From NCBI GenBank assembly GCA_017654935.2, contig CM065698.1, forward strand, positions 39,346,739 through 39,410,738: a DNA stretch of 64,000 nucleotides, read 5' to 3'. The stretch comes from Phymorhynchus buccinoides (lineage: Eukaryota > Mollusca > Gastropoda > Neogastropoda > Raphitomidae). The notes beneath the pieces were generated by a model. That model was given only the letters and a program-made list of their open reading frames with translations. It did not search any database and was not told the DNA's origin. Positions 1-21,620 of this stretch are shown here, in pieces (position 1 is the stretch's first letter; each line of letters starts with the position of its first letter). A program made the position numbers and the translations under genes.

Positions 1-190
1 AGGCTTTCATGTCCCATGTGGTCTTTTATAGAGCGAGAGGACGTAAAACATTAACCCCGTTAAAGGCTTTACAGCAATGTCCCATATGGTCTTTTATAGA
101 GCGAGAGGACGTAAAACATTAACCCCGTTAAAGGTTTGTTGTCCTTTGGCCGAGAGGACAACAAACATTAATATTCGTTTGAAGGCTATC
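1..190. repeat. tandem repeat, about 68-bp unit
   Basis: Two almost identical copies (about 9-75 and 77-143) containing GTCTTTTATAGAGCGAGAGG and ACATTAACCCCGTTAAAGG are followed by a diverged third copy to about 190. The text resembles the 5' part of the abundant SINE called family E here (tcccatatg ... gaggacgtaaaac), so this may be a locally amplified SINE fragment. Confidence 0.7.
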
Positions 191-344
191 CAAAATCATT
201 TGAAGTTATTCACCACTTTTTTGTTTTTAATTCCTGTATCAAATTTGGATCCGGATCCAAAGGATTTTTGGACGAGTCTGTAATGATGTGTAGGTGTTCG
301 CATTAGTAGGCAGATTATTCCAATGTTGTAGGCCTACAATGTAT

Positions 345-617
345 TTTTGGTATTTGGTAGGTCTATCTTCCCGTCACAGATACCCTTTTCACTGTCAATT
401 CGGGTTGCTCCCACCTGGAGAGCACGTCGCCGCAATACGCAAGCGCAGCGCCACTTTTTTTTGGGGGGATCTGGGAAACCTAGATATTAATTTGGTCATA
501 CCAGGCAACGGGATGTCTTCCTGCTCTTACCAACTTTTGACTGCCATTGGATTTTGACATGCGTAAAGCGCAACGACCAGACTAGCTTTAAGTCCACAAC
601 CGAAGGGTATTAGAAAT
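345..617 (-). mobile_element. SINE family C, copy 1 (headless)
   Basis: It shares the body of the tRNA-headed SINE at 6478-6911: the tail 'ggtatttgg', a 'cgggttgctcccacctggaga' type box, 'tcataccaggca' and 'gcgtaaagcgca'. No tRNA-like head is seen beyond about 617, so the copy appears truncated at the head end. Confidence 0.6.
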
Positions 618-930
618 GGGAAAGAAACAGCAAACAAAGATTTAGAATAATTCCCCCCACGCTATTTTCTGCCTAATTTTGAAGAGATCCGCGCAAACCA
701 TTTTGCCGTCGTGACCTTCACCTTGACGTACGACCTTGAAAACCGAAAATCTATTTTTATTCTACTTTTAGACTGACGTACAGCAATGAAGTCCTTATTT
801 ACCACGAAGTGAGGAGGATTTAAAAAAAAGTTTTTGTCATGTATATGTGTCCTTTTTCTGTCCAAATGATAGGTCCTATTTTGTGAACCGCTGTTTTTCA
901 TTGTAAGAGAAATGAACGTCAAACATAACA
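618..930. other. unassigned stretch
   Basis: AT-rich sequence with no gene, recognisable repeat or coding signal that I can support. The open frame on the minus strand here has no family resemblance. Confidence 0.4.
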
Positions 931-975
931 CAGTGGAACCTCCCTTATAAGACCTCCCATTAGAAGACTCCCTCC

Positions 976-1206
976 CACGACGACGAAAATGGTGTTTTAC
1001 GTCCTCTTGGTCTGAATTAGACACATATGGGACATTTGTAAATACAAATATGGTGGGAACAATACTGGAGGCAATGCCCGGAGGCAGTACGAAACCAGTA
1101 AAGTCCCGATTTTTGTCCATTAATACAGATAGCTGTAGCGGTGACCACGCCTCGGTTAAACCTCATCGGCTATGGCACCGCCACAAGTTTCATTTTGAAA
1201 AAGACT
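976..1206 (+). mobile_element. SINE family E with 13-bp target duplication
   Basis: It has the family core (gttttacgtcctc, acacatatgggacatttg, acaatactggaggcaatgcc, accacgcctcggttaaacc, ggctatggcaccg). It is flanked by AGACTCCCTCCCA on both sides (about 964-976 and 1204-1216), while the intact host MITE at 42462 has this string once. A 13-bp duplication fits LINE-endonuclease retroposition, which makes family E a SINE rather than a DNA element. Confidence 0.75.
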
Positions 1207-1224
1207 CCCTCCCATATAAGACCT

Positions 1225-1500
1225 ACACGCGTGTGTGTTGGGAGGGGGGTGGGGGAGAGGAGGTAGGGAGGGGGGGGGGGGGGCTAGAGAGATTAATACA
1301 TGTATTTTGTATTAACAGTTTCACTTATTTTTAATGTTTATATTCATTGATACTTGTCTTCATGTTGATTATTCTTGGCTTGTCTTTAATGTGTATGTGT
1401 ATCTGTATGTTAGTGTTTAGGCTTTTGTTCAGCGCTTTGAGCTCCCTGCAAAGGGAGTTAAGCGCTCTATAAATAACCATTATTAATTATCATTATTACT
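1225..1500 (+). mobile_element. LINE 3' end fragment with ATT-type tail
   Basis: It ends in 'cagcgctttgagctc ... aagcgctctataaataacc' followed by ATT-rich tail. This is the same 3'-terminal hairpin-like signature as at 3210-3280 and 11650-11729 and is typical of L2/CR1-group LINEs. A G-rich simple tract lies at its left. It interrupts the pogo-like MITE between 'gacctac' and 'ttctc'. Confidence 0.55.
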
Positions 1501-1615
1501 TCTCCGAGACATTGCCCTTCTTTGTAAGCACTAAAAATTACCTCCCTTATAAGAACTTCAAAAATAGACCTCATTTTGGATGATTTTTGAAGGTCTTATA
1601 AGGGAGGTTCCACTG

Positions 1616-2145
1616 TATGTTATATTATAACAAGGCATATAATTCGTGTGTGTGTGTGTGTTTGAGTGCAAAATATTGTACATATATGTATGCATAGTGT
1701 GTATATGTGTGTGTGCCTGATTGCAATTGTTTCCCTCTCTCTCTCTCTCTCTCTCTCTGTGCGTGCATGCGTGTTTCTATCTGTACGTGTGTGCGAGTTT
1801 TTCCGTGATTATGTGCACGCGTGTGTGTGTATATATAGCATAATTAGTATGCAGCAGCAGCAGCAGCGAATGCGCATGAAAAAGACTGAGCTAATAGGCA
1901 GTTAAGTGTGGAGGCGGTTAAATCATGTCTAGGTCCTTTCTTTTATTCATTAGACGATTTCACGCTGTAAAACCAAACAATTTTAATTATACAAACAGCA
2001 ACACGGTCAGAGAGAGAGTGTACATAAAATATACCGAGCACCACTACCAATTTCGTTTTGGTCGCCGCGCCATTTCTTTCTTTTGATTTGTGCAAAACTT
2101 TGAATTTATAAGACTTCCGCGATTAACTGAACCGACACAGAGTCG
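1616..2145. other. simple-sequence-rich spacer
   Basis: It holds short (GT)n at 1647-1661, (CT)n at 1735-1758 and a (CAG)5-like run at 1852-1866. No gene is seen. Confidence 0.5.
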
Positions 2146-2325
2146 TGTTAAGTGTTGTTGTTGTTTTCGCACCCTTGCTAAAAGACTCCAGGGAACATCC
2201 AAACAGCTGAAGCACTTGAACACTATGGCACAAATGCTCCAGCTTAGGATGAGAACATTACGCGTGTGACCGTTTTTTATTACCCCGCCACGTGAGCAGC
2301 CACACTCCGACTTCAGAGGATTTTG
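2146..2325 (+). mobile_element. SINE family B, copy 1
   Basis: About 175 bp: it starts with (GTT)n, then 'taaaagactccaggg', 'gaacactatggcacaaatg', 'gagaacattacg', 'accgttttttattaccccgcc' and 'gcagccacactccg'. Further copies lie at 5926, 46116 and 54541, all in the same orientation. Confidence 0.7.
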
Positions 2326-2334
2326 GAGACTGAT

Positions 2335-3074
2335 GTTGTTATGCCAGGAGCTTGTTATGGCTAAAGACAATCCCCGCATAAGCTCCAACGGGTCCAGAAT
2401 AATGCTGCTCGTCTCATTTCTCGCTCCCCTAGGTACGATCACATCACTCCGGTTCTTCGTTCCATACATTTGCTCCCAGTTCAATCACGTATTGACTACA
2501 AAATTCTCCTCCTTGCCTTCAAGTCACTGAATGATCAAGCTCCCCTGTATCTCACTGATCTTCTTCATCTCTATGTCCCAGCTCGCCAACTACGTTCGTC
2601 TTCTGATTCTCGTCTCCTTTCCATTCCCTCCATCCGTCTCAAATCTGCTGGCCAACGTTCTTTTTCTTGTCAAGCACCATCCCTGTGGAATTCTCTGCCT
2701 TCTTCTCTCCGACACTCCAACTCAGTCCAAACCTCTCTTAAAACCCATCTTTTTCCTGCTGCGCCCTAAATATTTGATCAGTTGTCTATCGTTGTGTGCA
2801 CGTGAGGGAAGATTGAATACGCGGTTTGTGCTGTTTTGAAGTGCGTGTGTGTGCGTGTGTGTGTGTGTGTGTGTGTGAGCATGAATGTGTGCATACATGT
2901 GTGCTTGTGTGTATTTTGGCTTTGTGGGTTGTGTGCACGCATGTGTGTGTCTGTGTGTCTGTCTGCGTGCGTACGTTGTGTGTGAGGGTGTATGTGTGTT
3001 GGTGTATGTGGTCAGTCCATGCGGATCGGTTGCTGTGGCTTACCGAATGGGGTATGAATGAGTTGGCGTCAATA

Positions 3075-3111
<37 letters not shown>

Positions 3112-3275
3112 TATAGAGAGAGAGAGAGAGTTGCTTTGTATATGCGTTGTTGCTGGTTGGTGTCACTCTTAAATGTTGTTTTTGTTGTCTGTTGATGAAT
3201 AATTGATTGTAAAGCGCTTTGGGCTCATCTGAGGTAAAGCGCTATATAAATGTACTATTATGATTATTATTATTA
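2335..3275 (+). mobile_element. non-LTR retrotransposon relic (RT C-terminus and 3' end)
   Basis: From about 2385 the frame reads RVQNNAARLISRSPRYDHIT and on through LLPVQSRIDYKILLLAFKSL to PSLWNSLPSSLR near 2700. This is the standard C-terminal region of L2/CR1/Rex-type reverse transcriptases. A 3' region with (GT)n arrays follows, ending in the signature 'gtaaagcgctttggg ... gcgctatataaatg' and an ATT tail near 3275. It is 5'-truncated and lacks the RT catalytic motif. Confidence 0.85.
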
Positions 3276-3279
3276 TTTT

Positions 3280-3560
3280 GACGTAGCCTTGGTGATCTAG
3301 CCTATGTCAATTGTTCTGACACAGCCTTAAGCCAAGGTGATCGCTTTAAAAGTTAACTATGTCAGTGTTTCTGACTACGACATCCAGAATAGCAGAAAGA
3401 GCAACAGCTATTCCAGAAACTGGTCTGAAATACATATTAAATATGATTGGGCTGCTTATAGTCGAAATGCTTTACCCAGGCTACATCCCCACTCTCTCGA
3501 CCATCAAGGAATTCATGAAAATATGGCACAGGGGCATAGATGGACCCTTCTTCTGGCGCA
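3280..3560. other. unassigned spacer
   Basis: Nothing gene-like. A 30-bp string 'acatccccactctctcg' (3482-3498) recurs at 48061-48077, so part of this may be an unlisted repeat. Confidence 0.35.
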
Positions 3561-3564
3561 GGAG

Positions 3565-5126
3565 TGAAATGACTTTCGGCCAGTGGCATTGACCTCCATA
3601 CTGTGTAAGTGTATGGAGAGAGTGGTCTGCAATCAGCTGACTGCCACTGTGGCCGACTACATGGACCCACTGCAATTTGCTTACAGGGCAAAGAGAGGCG
3701 TTGACGATGCAATTATTGTCTTACTGAACCACATCAAGTACTTTTCATGGATTGTAGCTCTGCTTGTAATACCCTGCAGCCCCATTTGTTGATTTCGCGA
3801 CTACTCGACCTTCAGGTCAATACAGATATTGTGCTGTGGATCAGGTCATTTTTGCGTGACCGATCACAAAGGGTCAGTGTCTGTGGTCATCTGTCCCATG
3901 AGCTTGTTTTGAACACCGGAGCACCCCAGGGTTGTGTCTTGTCCCCGATTCTCTTCTCAATTTACACTAATGAACTAACTTGTAATACTTCCGCTCTCAC
4001 CTTACTCAAATTTGCTGATGATATGGCTTTAGTTGCTCGTCTTAAGGATGAAGAATCACTCTCACAATATTTTCTGTTCATAGACCATCTAACATCCTGG
4101 TTTAACTCAAGTTTCCTTGAACTTAACGTCCAAAAGACCAAAGAGCTGTGCTTTGGAGAGGATCGGGTGCAGGACGCCTCACTGGCAAGGCCATGTAAAA
4201 TCAAGGGTGAAAATGTAGAACAAGTCAGTAGTTTTAAATACCTTGGTGTTCTTTTAGATAAGAAGCTTAGCTACAGCAGCCATGTTGATAGTGTGTGTGT
4301 AAAAAGGCAAACCAAAGGCTTTTTTCTTCTCAGGAAGCTTAAATATTTTCAAGTAAATAGCAGTATTTTGGAATTAGTGTACATGTCATTGATTGAAAGC
4401 ATTCTTACCTTCACTATCACTGCCTGGTACGGAAATCTAACTGTAAGATGCAAAGCACAACTGTCACGCATTGTCAAGCAAGCATCTAAAATCATTGGTA
4501 AAGAACAGAAGCAACTCTCAAACATTTACAAAGATTTCACTAGACATAAAGCAGGCAAGATCCTCCGTGATCCCACTCATCCCCTTCATGACTCTTTTCA
4601 AACACTACATTCAGGGCGACGCCTTCGGGCGCCTCTGGCAAAGAAAAACCAGTACAAGAACTCCTTCATTCCATCCGCCATAGCAATCCTGAATAACTCC
4701 AACACTGCTCTCAAAACTTATAACTCATTTTCTTTTGTGTGTGTGTGTGGGGGGGGGGGGGGGGGGGGGGTCTGCCTGTCTGTGATTAATATTCCCTTAA
4801 TATGTTTAATATTGGTACTATTGATGACTGTGATGTTTAATAATTACTTTATTGATATGTTTTAAAATAACTTAATGACATAATTGCTGTTTGATAAATA
4901 TTTTGTATAGTGTGGGTGTAATTGGATGTGTGAGAGATAATATATTTCCTGTGATATTGCTATTGATTTATCAATGTTGATGACTGTTATCTCTCTTTCT
5001 CTCGCCCTCTCTCTCTCTCTGTGTGTGGTTGTGAATGTAATATTTTGTAATTGCCTTGAAAACAATCATTATTTGTTGAATGTTTGTAATTCTCTAATTT
5101 ATGTATAATTATCAAATTATGTACAT

Positions 5127-5164
<38 letters not shown>

Positions 5165-5290
5165 CTTAATAATTGATTTAATGTACTTGTTTTAGTTCAA
5201 TCTGCTGCACATGTTGTGGAAGAAAATTTTCCATTTTAAACTTGTTTTTTAATGGATAATAAAGATTTTTGAATTGAATTGAATTGAATT
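3565..5290 (+). mobile_element. 5'-truncated non-LTR retrotransposon with RT domain
   Basis: Reverse transcriptase is read in two frames. 3568-3740 carries FRPVALTSILCK and then QFAYRAKRGVDDAI. After a small lesion near 3740-3748, the frame at 3747-4865 carries GAPQGCVLSPILF and the catalytic block KFADDMALVARL, then the thumb/C-terminal region. A (GT/G)n tract follows at about 4737-4770. The 3' end has AATAAA-like sequence and a (GAATT)n tail at 5271-5290. The frame break and missing 5' half make it a dead copy. Confidence 0.9.
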
Positions 5291-5612
5291 CTTCTTCGAT
5301 CGCTCAAACGGTCTCCTGTCACATGAGTGCAGATGTGTCATGCTGCCGTTAAGCGCCTAACTAACAAAATAGTTAGGCCCAGCATGTTCTGTCTTCGGCT
5401 GGAGAAAATCTTTGTAAGAAAGAGTTTCTAAAACAAAAGCAGCAGACTGGATCAGTAAGCCAGAAAAATAGTAGATGACAGGTAAAGGGAAAAGACAAGA
5501 GTCAAACTCAAAGAGAATGACAGATTGGAGGAATGTACAAGCACAGAACTTCCAGAAGGTTGGGGAACTATTTGTACGAAAGACTCCCCGGTATTCCCAT
5601 TGGGGAGCATGG
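5290..5612 (+). mobile_element. SINE family A, copy 1
   Basis: It begins 'cttcttcgatcgctca', then 'gcgtcatgctgccgtta', 'tagttaggcccagca', a purine-rich middle, 'cttccagaaggt' and 'ggtattcccattgggg'. It abuts the LINE tail directly. Other copies are at 14733, 50235 (minus) and 55578 (minus, split). Confidence 0.75.
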
Positions 5613-5823
5613 ATCCTAAAAGCCAACTAAACCCAGGAAATGTAGCACAGAACCTCATAATTAACGATTCACAGTTTTGTGAAAGATGAGTTTGTAAAAT
5701 ATGATAGTCAAAATCCAAAAGTTATATTTCTCTCTCTCAGTTTACAAAAGTGAGCTCTTCTTGCGGCTTGACAAGAGATACCTCTCCTGGTTCAAATAGA
5801 AGGCATCATCTAGTTTTGCAGTG

Positions 5824-5857
<34 letters not shown>

Positions 5858-5925
5858 CAGACAGACAGAGAGAGTGAGCTTGCCCTCACTCACCAAATGC
5901 CTTCTATTGCGGTGCGAAAGGGGGA
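5613..5925. other. spacer with (AG)n
   Basis: Unassigned sequence with an (AG)n run at 5826-5855. No gene is seen. Confidence 0.45.
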
Positions 5926-6105
5926 TTTGTTGTTGGTGATGCTTTTGATGAACCCTGGCTAAAAGACTCCAGGGATAATCCCAACAGCCAAAGCACTTGA
6001 ACACTACGGTACAAATGCACCAGCTTGGGATGAGAACATTACGTGTGTGACCGTTTTTGATCACCCCGCCACGTGGGCAGCCACATTCCGTCTTCGGGGA
6101 AGAAA
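5926..6105 (+). mobile_element. SINE family B, copy 2
   Basis: Same core as the copy at 2146 ('gctaaaagactccaggg ... gaccgtttttgatcaccccgccacgtgggcagccac'). Confidence 0.7.
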
Positions 6106-6475
6106 TGGGGATAAATCTATCTAAAGCGCTCATTATAATTATTATAGGCCCCAATTTGAGGCAAATGTCAATCAGTATGAACAAGGGTGTGATGTGGGAT
6201 CACCATCAGATATGCCTACTCAAATTTTGTATTTTTAGGAACAAAAATCTTTAAAAATCCGGTATTTGCAATGACTTTCCGGAACAAGGCAAAATTATTT
6301 AGCTTTACTTATGTGGTGTTCTATCACCGGTGCCATTCCTCTTGCTACGCCGATTCACAAGAGCAAAGTTCATCAAATGTAAGAAAGTTGATCTTTGGTT
6401 TTCTTCCCTAACATGATGAACAGCCTTTCATTTCTGCATATATAATGGGAACGTTTGACAGTTACATTTTTTGGG
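6106..6475. other. unassigned spacer
   Basis: No feature that I can support. Confidence 0.35.
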
Positions 6476-6477
6476 GG

Positions 6478-6911
6478 GTATTGGTATTTGGTACATTCGA
6501 GTCACAGAGACTTAGCTCTGTGAAATTCGGGCTGCTCTCCCCTGGAGAGTGCGTCGCCGTAAGTGCAGCGCCTATCCAATTTTTGTTTTTTTGAGGGGGG
6601 GGGGGGGGGGGCACAGGGCGAGGAGGGGGTGTGGGTACACTTGGAAAACCTAGCTATCAATTTGGCCATACCAGGCAGCGGGATTTCTCCCTGCTCTTAC
6701 CGACTTTCAGTTGCCGTGGGATTTTTATGTGCGTAAAGCGCACGGGTCAGACCAGCTTTAAGTCCCCATCCAAAGGACTGGACGTTCAGTTCGATTTTCC
6801 TGTGAAACTAGAAAGAAAGGGTGAGGCCGGGATTCAAACCCGGGTCACTCACGTTGCAGTCGCGCATTATATTTGGCAGGCGAACGTCTTAACCACTCTG
6901 CCACCTTTCTG
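6478..6911 (-). mobile_element. tRNA-derived SINE family C, complete copy
   Basis: On the minus strand the head at about 6911-6830 reads as a tRNA-like segment: a box A-like 'tggcagagtggttaagac' and box B-like 'gggtttgaatccc'. The body and tail shared with 345-617 and 59942-60347 follow. These internal RNA polymerase III promoter elements are the mark of tRNA-derived SINEs. A poly-G tract (6594-6611) lies in the body. Confidence 0.85.
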
Positions 6912-7992
6912 ATGACTGGGGGGCAGACATATCTGCGATATCCAGTCTAACTTGGCTTTCGTTTCACTGTTTGCCATCTTTATAGACAGGAAGTGACAAA
7001 TACGGACGGTAGGCATCTCTGCACTGCTGACTGACTTAATTGATTAAATAGCACAGAATCATTAACTTTTTCGCAACATGGAGAATAGTCGCAACACCTA
7101 AGTATACCCATTGCCGACGCCTTGCGAGAATGATAACAGCCAAATCTTCATTGAAGGACACTTTGCGAGTATGCTCGCAACGGTTCTTCTAAAAGAAACT
7201 GTGGCCGAGTTTTGGGTAGAATTCTAAACCAATGGTGTTAGGGTATCAAATTGACCCCTCCTACGTCGTCTGACACATCAACCAAGTCAGTAACAGTAGA
7301 TTTCATTGGTTAAATTGTGCACAAAAGCAACTGACCCTCCTCCTACTTTTTCTGTCACAAGGTTTGCCTGTAAGGCGTGGCATTTCTACTACGGTCAGTG
7401 ACGTAGCTGTTTTCAACTCATTCAGTTAAACACAAAATAACAAATTGGTTTTCAAAATTTATATAACTGAAAAGATAAATCTACACAAAACGAAAGTCAC
7501 TGCAATCTCCACATTTTAAAGAGAATTTATTGAAAAGGGCCAAAATTGCCTGTCCTGAGGGAATTTTCATGCCTTCAATGCAGTATGCTGACGGCGCAGC
7601 GAGAGGGGTTGTGTTAAAACAATTGAACACAAAATGGGCTCAGTATTGCTTTCCTTTAATTACTGCAAACTAATGCACACACACACACATTTCAATCTCC
7701 ATAACAAGCAGACTGCATCCTCCAGTGAAGGCGTCTTAAAGTTAAACATACTTTGGACAACATAATGGCAACAACAAAGCTTCTTTTTTTTAAAACCACT
7801 TTATTCCACTTCATTAGAAATGCTTGAAAGCTTCGATAAGACTAACAGTGTGATTTTTTTTCTTTAAAAACCCCAATCAGCTGCAACCAACGTTATAGGG
7901 AATTAAGGGGGGGGGTAAAATAACAAGGATAGGATGCAAGGAAAAGATATACTTTCGTAATGGCCATGCAAAAAAGAACAACGCTTTCACAC
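6912..7992. other. intergenic, no gene seen
   Basis: AT-rich sequence with (CA)n at 7675-7688. The minus strand has AATAAA-type hexamers near 7799, so part of this could be distal TPI 3' UTR, but that is speculation. Confidence 0.35.
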
Positions 7993-8511
7993 CAGGGGTG
8001 TTCAATCAAGTCGCCAACTCGCCACAGGCGACCTAGATTCCCTCCGGATTACTTCCTCTTGCAGGGTCAGTCGTCCGACGGACTACCTCAAAATCTTGGG
8101 TGATCGACAGTCACTAGATCCAGATCTATTACTCTTAAGTAGTAAAAGGGCCAGCCACACGTCCACTAAAATCGCACGACTGTACGATACGATTCGATCA
8201 TGCGATCTCGATGCGCCAATCACATCAGTACGTGGAGACCACGTGATCGATTCGTATCGGACAGTCGTGCGATTTTAGAATTTCCACGTGTGGCTGGCCC
8301 TTTAGTCGTCGATTCCCGGAAAAACGTCACAAGCAATTTGCTGCATGTGGCGGCGTCTGCAAAGATAATCCATCCGTCTCTTTCCTCCTCCTCCCTCCCT
8401 CTTACCCTTGCATTGCACATGCGCTAGATTTGACGACACTTCCTATTGCTGCTGAATGCAGCGCAAATTAGATTGAAAAAATCAAAATGGATGGGTAGTC
8501 TCTCTGTCTGT

Positions 8512-8549
<38 letters not shown>

Positions 8550-8749
8550 GACGTTCATTTGAATCTGCTTGTTTGTTGTTCGTTTTTGAGTATTTTTAGT
8601 GAAATCTAGTGAAAATAGAAATGTTTCAAATTTTTGTGAGCAACACACGGGTTAGTCAAAATTCTTGCGGACTAGTTCGCTTTTTGTGGAGCTAGTCTGT
8701 TGGACTATCTGCCCCCCCCCCAAAAAAAAAAAAGATTTGAACACCCCTG
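7993..8749. mobile_element. hAT-like non-autonomous DNA element
   Basis: The inverted termini CAGGGGTGTTCAA and TTGAACACCCCTG have the CAGGG start usual for hAT elements. The interior has no transposase frame. It holds a second, nested MITE at 8145-8303 and an (AG)n run at 8515-8542. A clear 8-bp target duplication is not visible. Confidence 0.65.
8145..8303. mobile_element. hairpin MITE nested in hAT-like element
   Basis: Both ends read AAAGGGCCAGCCACACGT in inverted orientation, and the inner arms (atcgcacgactgt, cgatacga) are also inverted, so most of the 159 bp can fold into one hairpin. AGT flanks both sides, a possible 3-bp duplication. A related left end may be present at 63906. Confidence 0.75.
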
Positions 8750-9833
8750 CACGCGTATAAAAAAAAGAAGCAAGTAATCAATGATGACACAGCAAAAATA
8801 CGTCTCTCAAACATCTAAAAACAGGATCACATCGAAACAGTTCCACTTCAGTCTGTACCTAAATTCTTAATTGCAGTGTTGAAATGGACAACAAAAGTTG
8901 AAAGCTAATCTAGTTACAGCTGAGCAGAACAATAAATAAAGAGTAATCTCAGAATACTATAACAGTATCAACAATGAAAGGATATTACTGTCTTCATAGA
9001 ATATAACTAGTTCAAAAAAACAAAGACCTACCAAAGTTTGGGTTTACCATTGTTAAGGTAGCCAGACCCACTCAACTTCTAAAAGTAACAAATGTATACT
9101 TTACAAATCTCTATCTACTGTACAGGTACCAACAGGTAAGTGTCCTTTAATGTACATGTATCAACAGGTAAGTGTCCTTAGAATAAACCCCTCCTTTCTT
9201 CGGAAATCAGAAAATATAATATCCAGTTGATGCTATGCAAAATAGGCAATGGCAAACAAAATTTAACCTCAATCTGCAATCTTTCTTTTTAGGATAACTG
9301 CTTCAGTCCACCCTCAATCTACCTACCTTCTTCCTGTCTGGCAGTTTAGATAGACAGCCATATACATCTATATCCATTGATCCATATTTTATTCACGACT
9401 CATGAAAGGATGACTGACACGCTACTCTACAAAGTACACACAGCTGTTCACACAGAAGCACACACGCGCAAACATCCACACCAAGCAAAATGGGAAGGGG
9501 TATAAGAGACATTTTTTGGTGTTAATTGCCAATTATTATAATCAACGGAGAAAAGAGAAGAAAATGGTAGTTTGAAGTTGAACTCACCAGGGTTTTGGGT
9601 TGGGTGATCAAAGTTGAGATGCTTTGCAAGCTTTCTGCTCGTAGAGCTTTCTCCAGGTTGGTATTATAATTAATAAGCAATTAACAACAACAACAAATGA
9701 CTCTTTTCTACAGTAGAAAGACAAAGTTTAAACTATTGTGCCGTGTTTCACTTGCACAACTCCTGTCGTCTGTGATGTTTCTAATGTGCAGACAACACCG
9801 ACTGGAACACTCAGTGACTGATCCCCTACATGC
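8750..9833. other. TPI 3' flank / probable 3' UTR
   Basis: AT-rich sequence downstream of the TPI stop on the minus strand. Minus-strand AATAAA occurs at about 9389-9394 ('ttttattc' on plus), a possible cleavage signal about 440 nt past the stop. Two near-identical pieces 'acaggtaagtgtcctt' occur at 9131 and 9165. The transcript end cannot be fixed from sequence alone. Confidence 0.4.
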
Positions 9834-20068
<10,235 letters not shown>

Positions 20069-20310
20069 TTTGGATGAGTTTGCTTTTTAATGCGTGCAGT
20101 CAAACACGACACCTTCAGGGGCATTTAACCGTCTGCTTTCACCTTAGAAAGGCCAAGGTCATTGCTGTATTCTAAACTTCCGTTTGGGTTTCAAATGTCT
20201 TTTAGCAGAAAAATACACAAATCTGATCTAGCCTGATGGGGCTGACTGCAGTCGTTCTGCTATCCAACCATGACATTTCTGAGGCATGATTCTCGTGAAA
20301 TAGTACTGTC
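20069..20310 (-). promoter_or_regulatory. TPI upstream region, compressed by a LINE
   Basis: Only about 245 bp separate the TPI start codon from the LINE at 20314. There is no obvious TATA box. The core promoter and 5' UTR are inferred to lie here, or the transcript start is beyond the LINE. Confidence 0.35.
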
Positions 20311-20313
20311 TAA

Positions 20314-21472
20314 ATGAAATTGTTAGATATAGGAGAGACGATAGACATAGTGTATCTTGATTTTAAAAAGGCGTTTGATTCCGTGCCACACGAAAGATTA
20401 TTACTTAAATTGTCAGCATATGGAATTGATGGTAGACTTTTACAATGGATTAGAAGCTTTTTAACAAATAGAAAACAGAAAGTAAGAGTAAGTAAATCAT
20501 ACTCGGAACAAGCAGAAGTAATCAGTGGTATTCCCCAAGGCAGTATTTTAGGCCCAGTCCTATTCACTATAAATGACTTGCCCGATGAAGTAAATAGTGA
20601 ATGTAAGATCTTTGCTGATGACACAAAGCTATATAATACATCTGGTAATAAAGAAATACTACAGTCAGATTTACACTCTCTACAAGCATGGTCAGATAAA
20701 TAGAATTTATATTTTAATGTCCAAAAATGCAAGGTAATGTACATAGGAAGGAAAAAACCCTAAACATGATTATTATATGAAGCCGAACTGCACAACAAGT
20801 AAAATTAATATATGTGAAAACGAGAAAGACTTGGGAATAACTTTTGATCCAGCTTTGAAATTTGATACACATATACAGAAGGTAACCAGTAAAGCTAACC
20901 AAGTAATGGGAGTAATCAAAAGATCATTTGACTATCTTCATAAGGATATATTTGTTAAATTATACAAGGCTATGGTTCGACCTCGCATAGAATATGGTAA
21001 CTGTATATGGCATCCTAACCTAAAAAGACAATCAATAATAATTGAAAAAGTTCAGAGAAGAGCCACAAAATTAGTTAAAGCATGTACAAATATGTCTTAC
21101 GAGGAACGTTTAAATTTTCTGAAATTACCATCCTTGAAGGGAAGAAGACTTAGAGGGGACCTTATTCAAACCTATAAAATTGTACATAATCTTGATGATA
21201 TAAATTTCAATGACTTTTTCATAAAATGCACAGTAGACAAAACAAGAAATAGTGATGGTAAATTGTTTCTTAACAGATCTAATACTAACACCCGCAAAAA
21301 CTTTTTGACTAACCGTGTTGTTCATATGTGGAAATCTAGGGATCTACCAATTAACATAAAGAATGCACCTAGTATTAATGAATTCAAAAATCTTTTGGAC
21401 GAAAACCCAAATTTGATAGCAAAATTTAAATGTTTTGATCAATAAAAAAAATAATATATATATATATATATA
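20314..21472 (+). mobile_element. 5'-truncated LINE with RT (two lesions)
   Basis: Starts inside the RT domain: IVYLDFKKAFDSVPHERLLL, SGIPQGSILGPVLF, then the catalytic FADDTKLY. A TAG replaces the expected Trp codon at 20701-20703. An extra A in the A-run near 20750-20756 shifts the frame. The second frame (20777-21445) runs from DLGITFDPALKFDTHIQKV through AMVRPRIEYGNCIWHPNL to VVHMWKSRDLP. It ends in AATAAA and an (AT)n tail. Only two small lesions make it a fairly young copy. Confidence 0.92.
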
Positions 21473-21620
21473 AAAGCCATTCTCTTAAAGATTTATCTTT
21501 TTATTAGTTTATTGATTTAAGAGACGCAAACCACTAAATAAATTCTGACAAGTCAAATTCAACGAGAAGGGGCGTAAATAAGGGCCGAGAGGCCTATGCA
21601 TAGCCCTACATCACCTACCT

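Larger units (their letters stand above)
931..1615. mobile_element. pogo/Tigger-like MITE carrying two nested insertions
   Basis: The inverted termini CAGTGGAACCTCCCTTATAA and its reverse complement match the 161-bp copy at 42462-42622. The element is split twice: by a family E SINE near 976-1199 and by a G-rich piece plus LINE 3' end at about 1225-1500. The remaining segments align in order with the short copy. The flank is TA on the right but CA on the left, so the target duplication is degraded. Confidence 0.75.

Noticed and set aside
2826..3166. Val-Cys / His-Thr rich open frames at (GT)n arrays (also 28795, 34881, 48335)
   Set aside because: Products of dinucleotide repeats, not genes.
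6830..6911. Functional tRNA genes at 6830, 46530, 52950 and 59944
   Set aside because: They have box A/B but run directly into SINE bodies without a proper acceptor stem, so they are SINE heads.
20314..21445. Host reverse transcriptase gene (also 3747-4865)
   Set aside because: 5'-truncated, frame-broken LINE copies with 3' tails.
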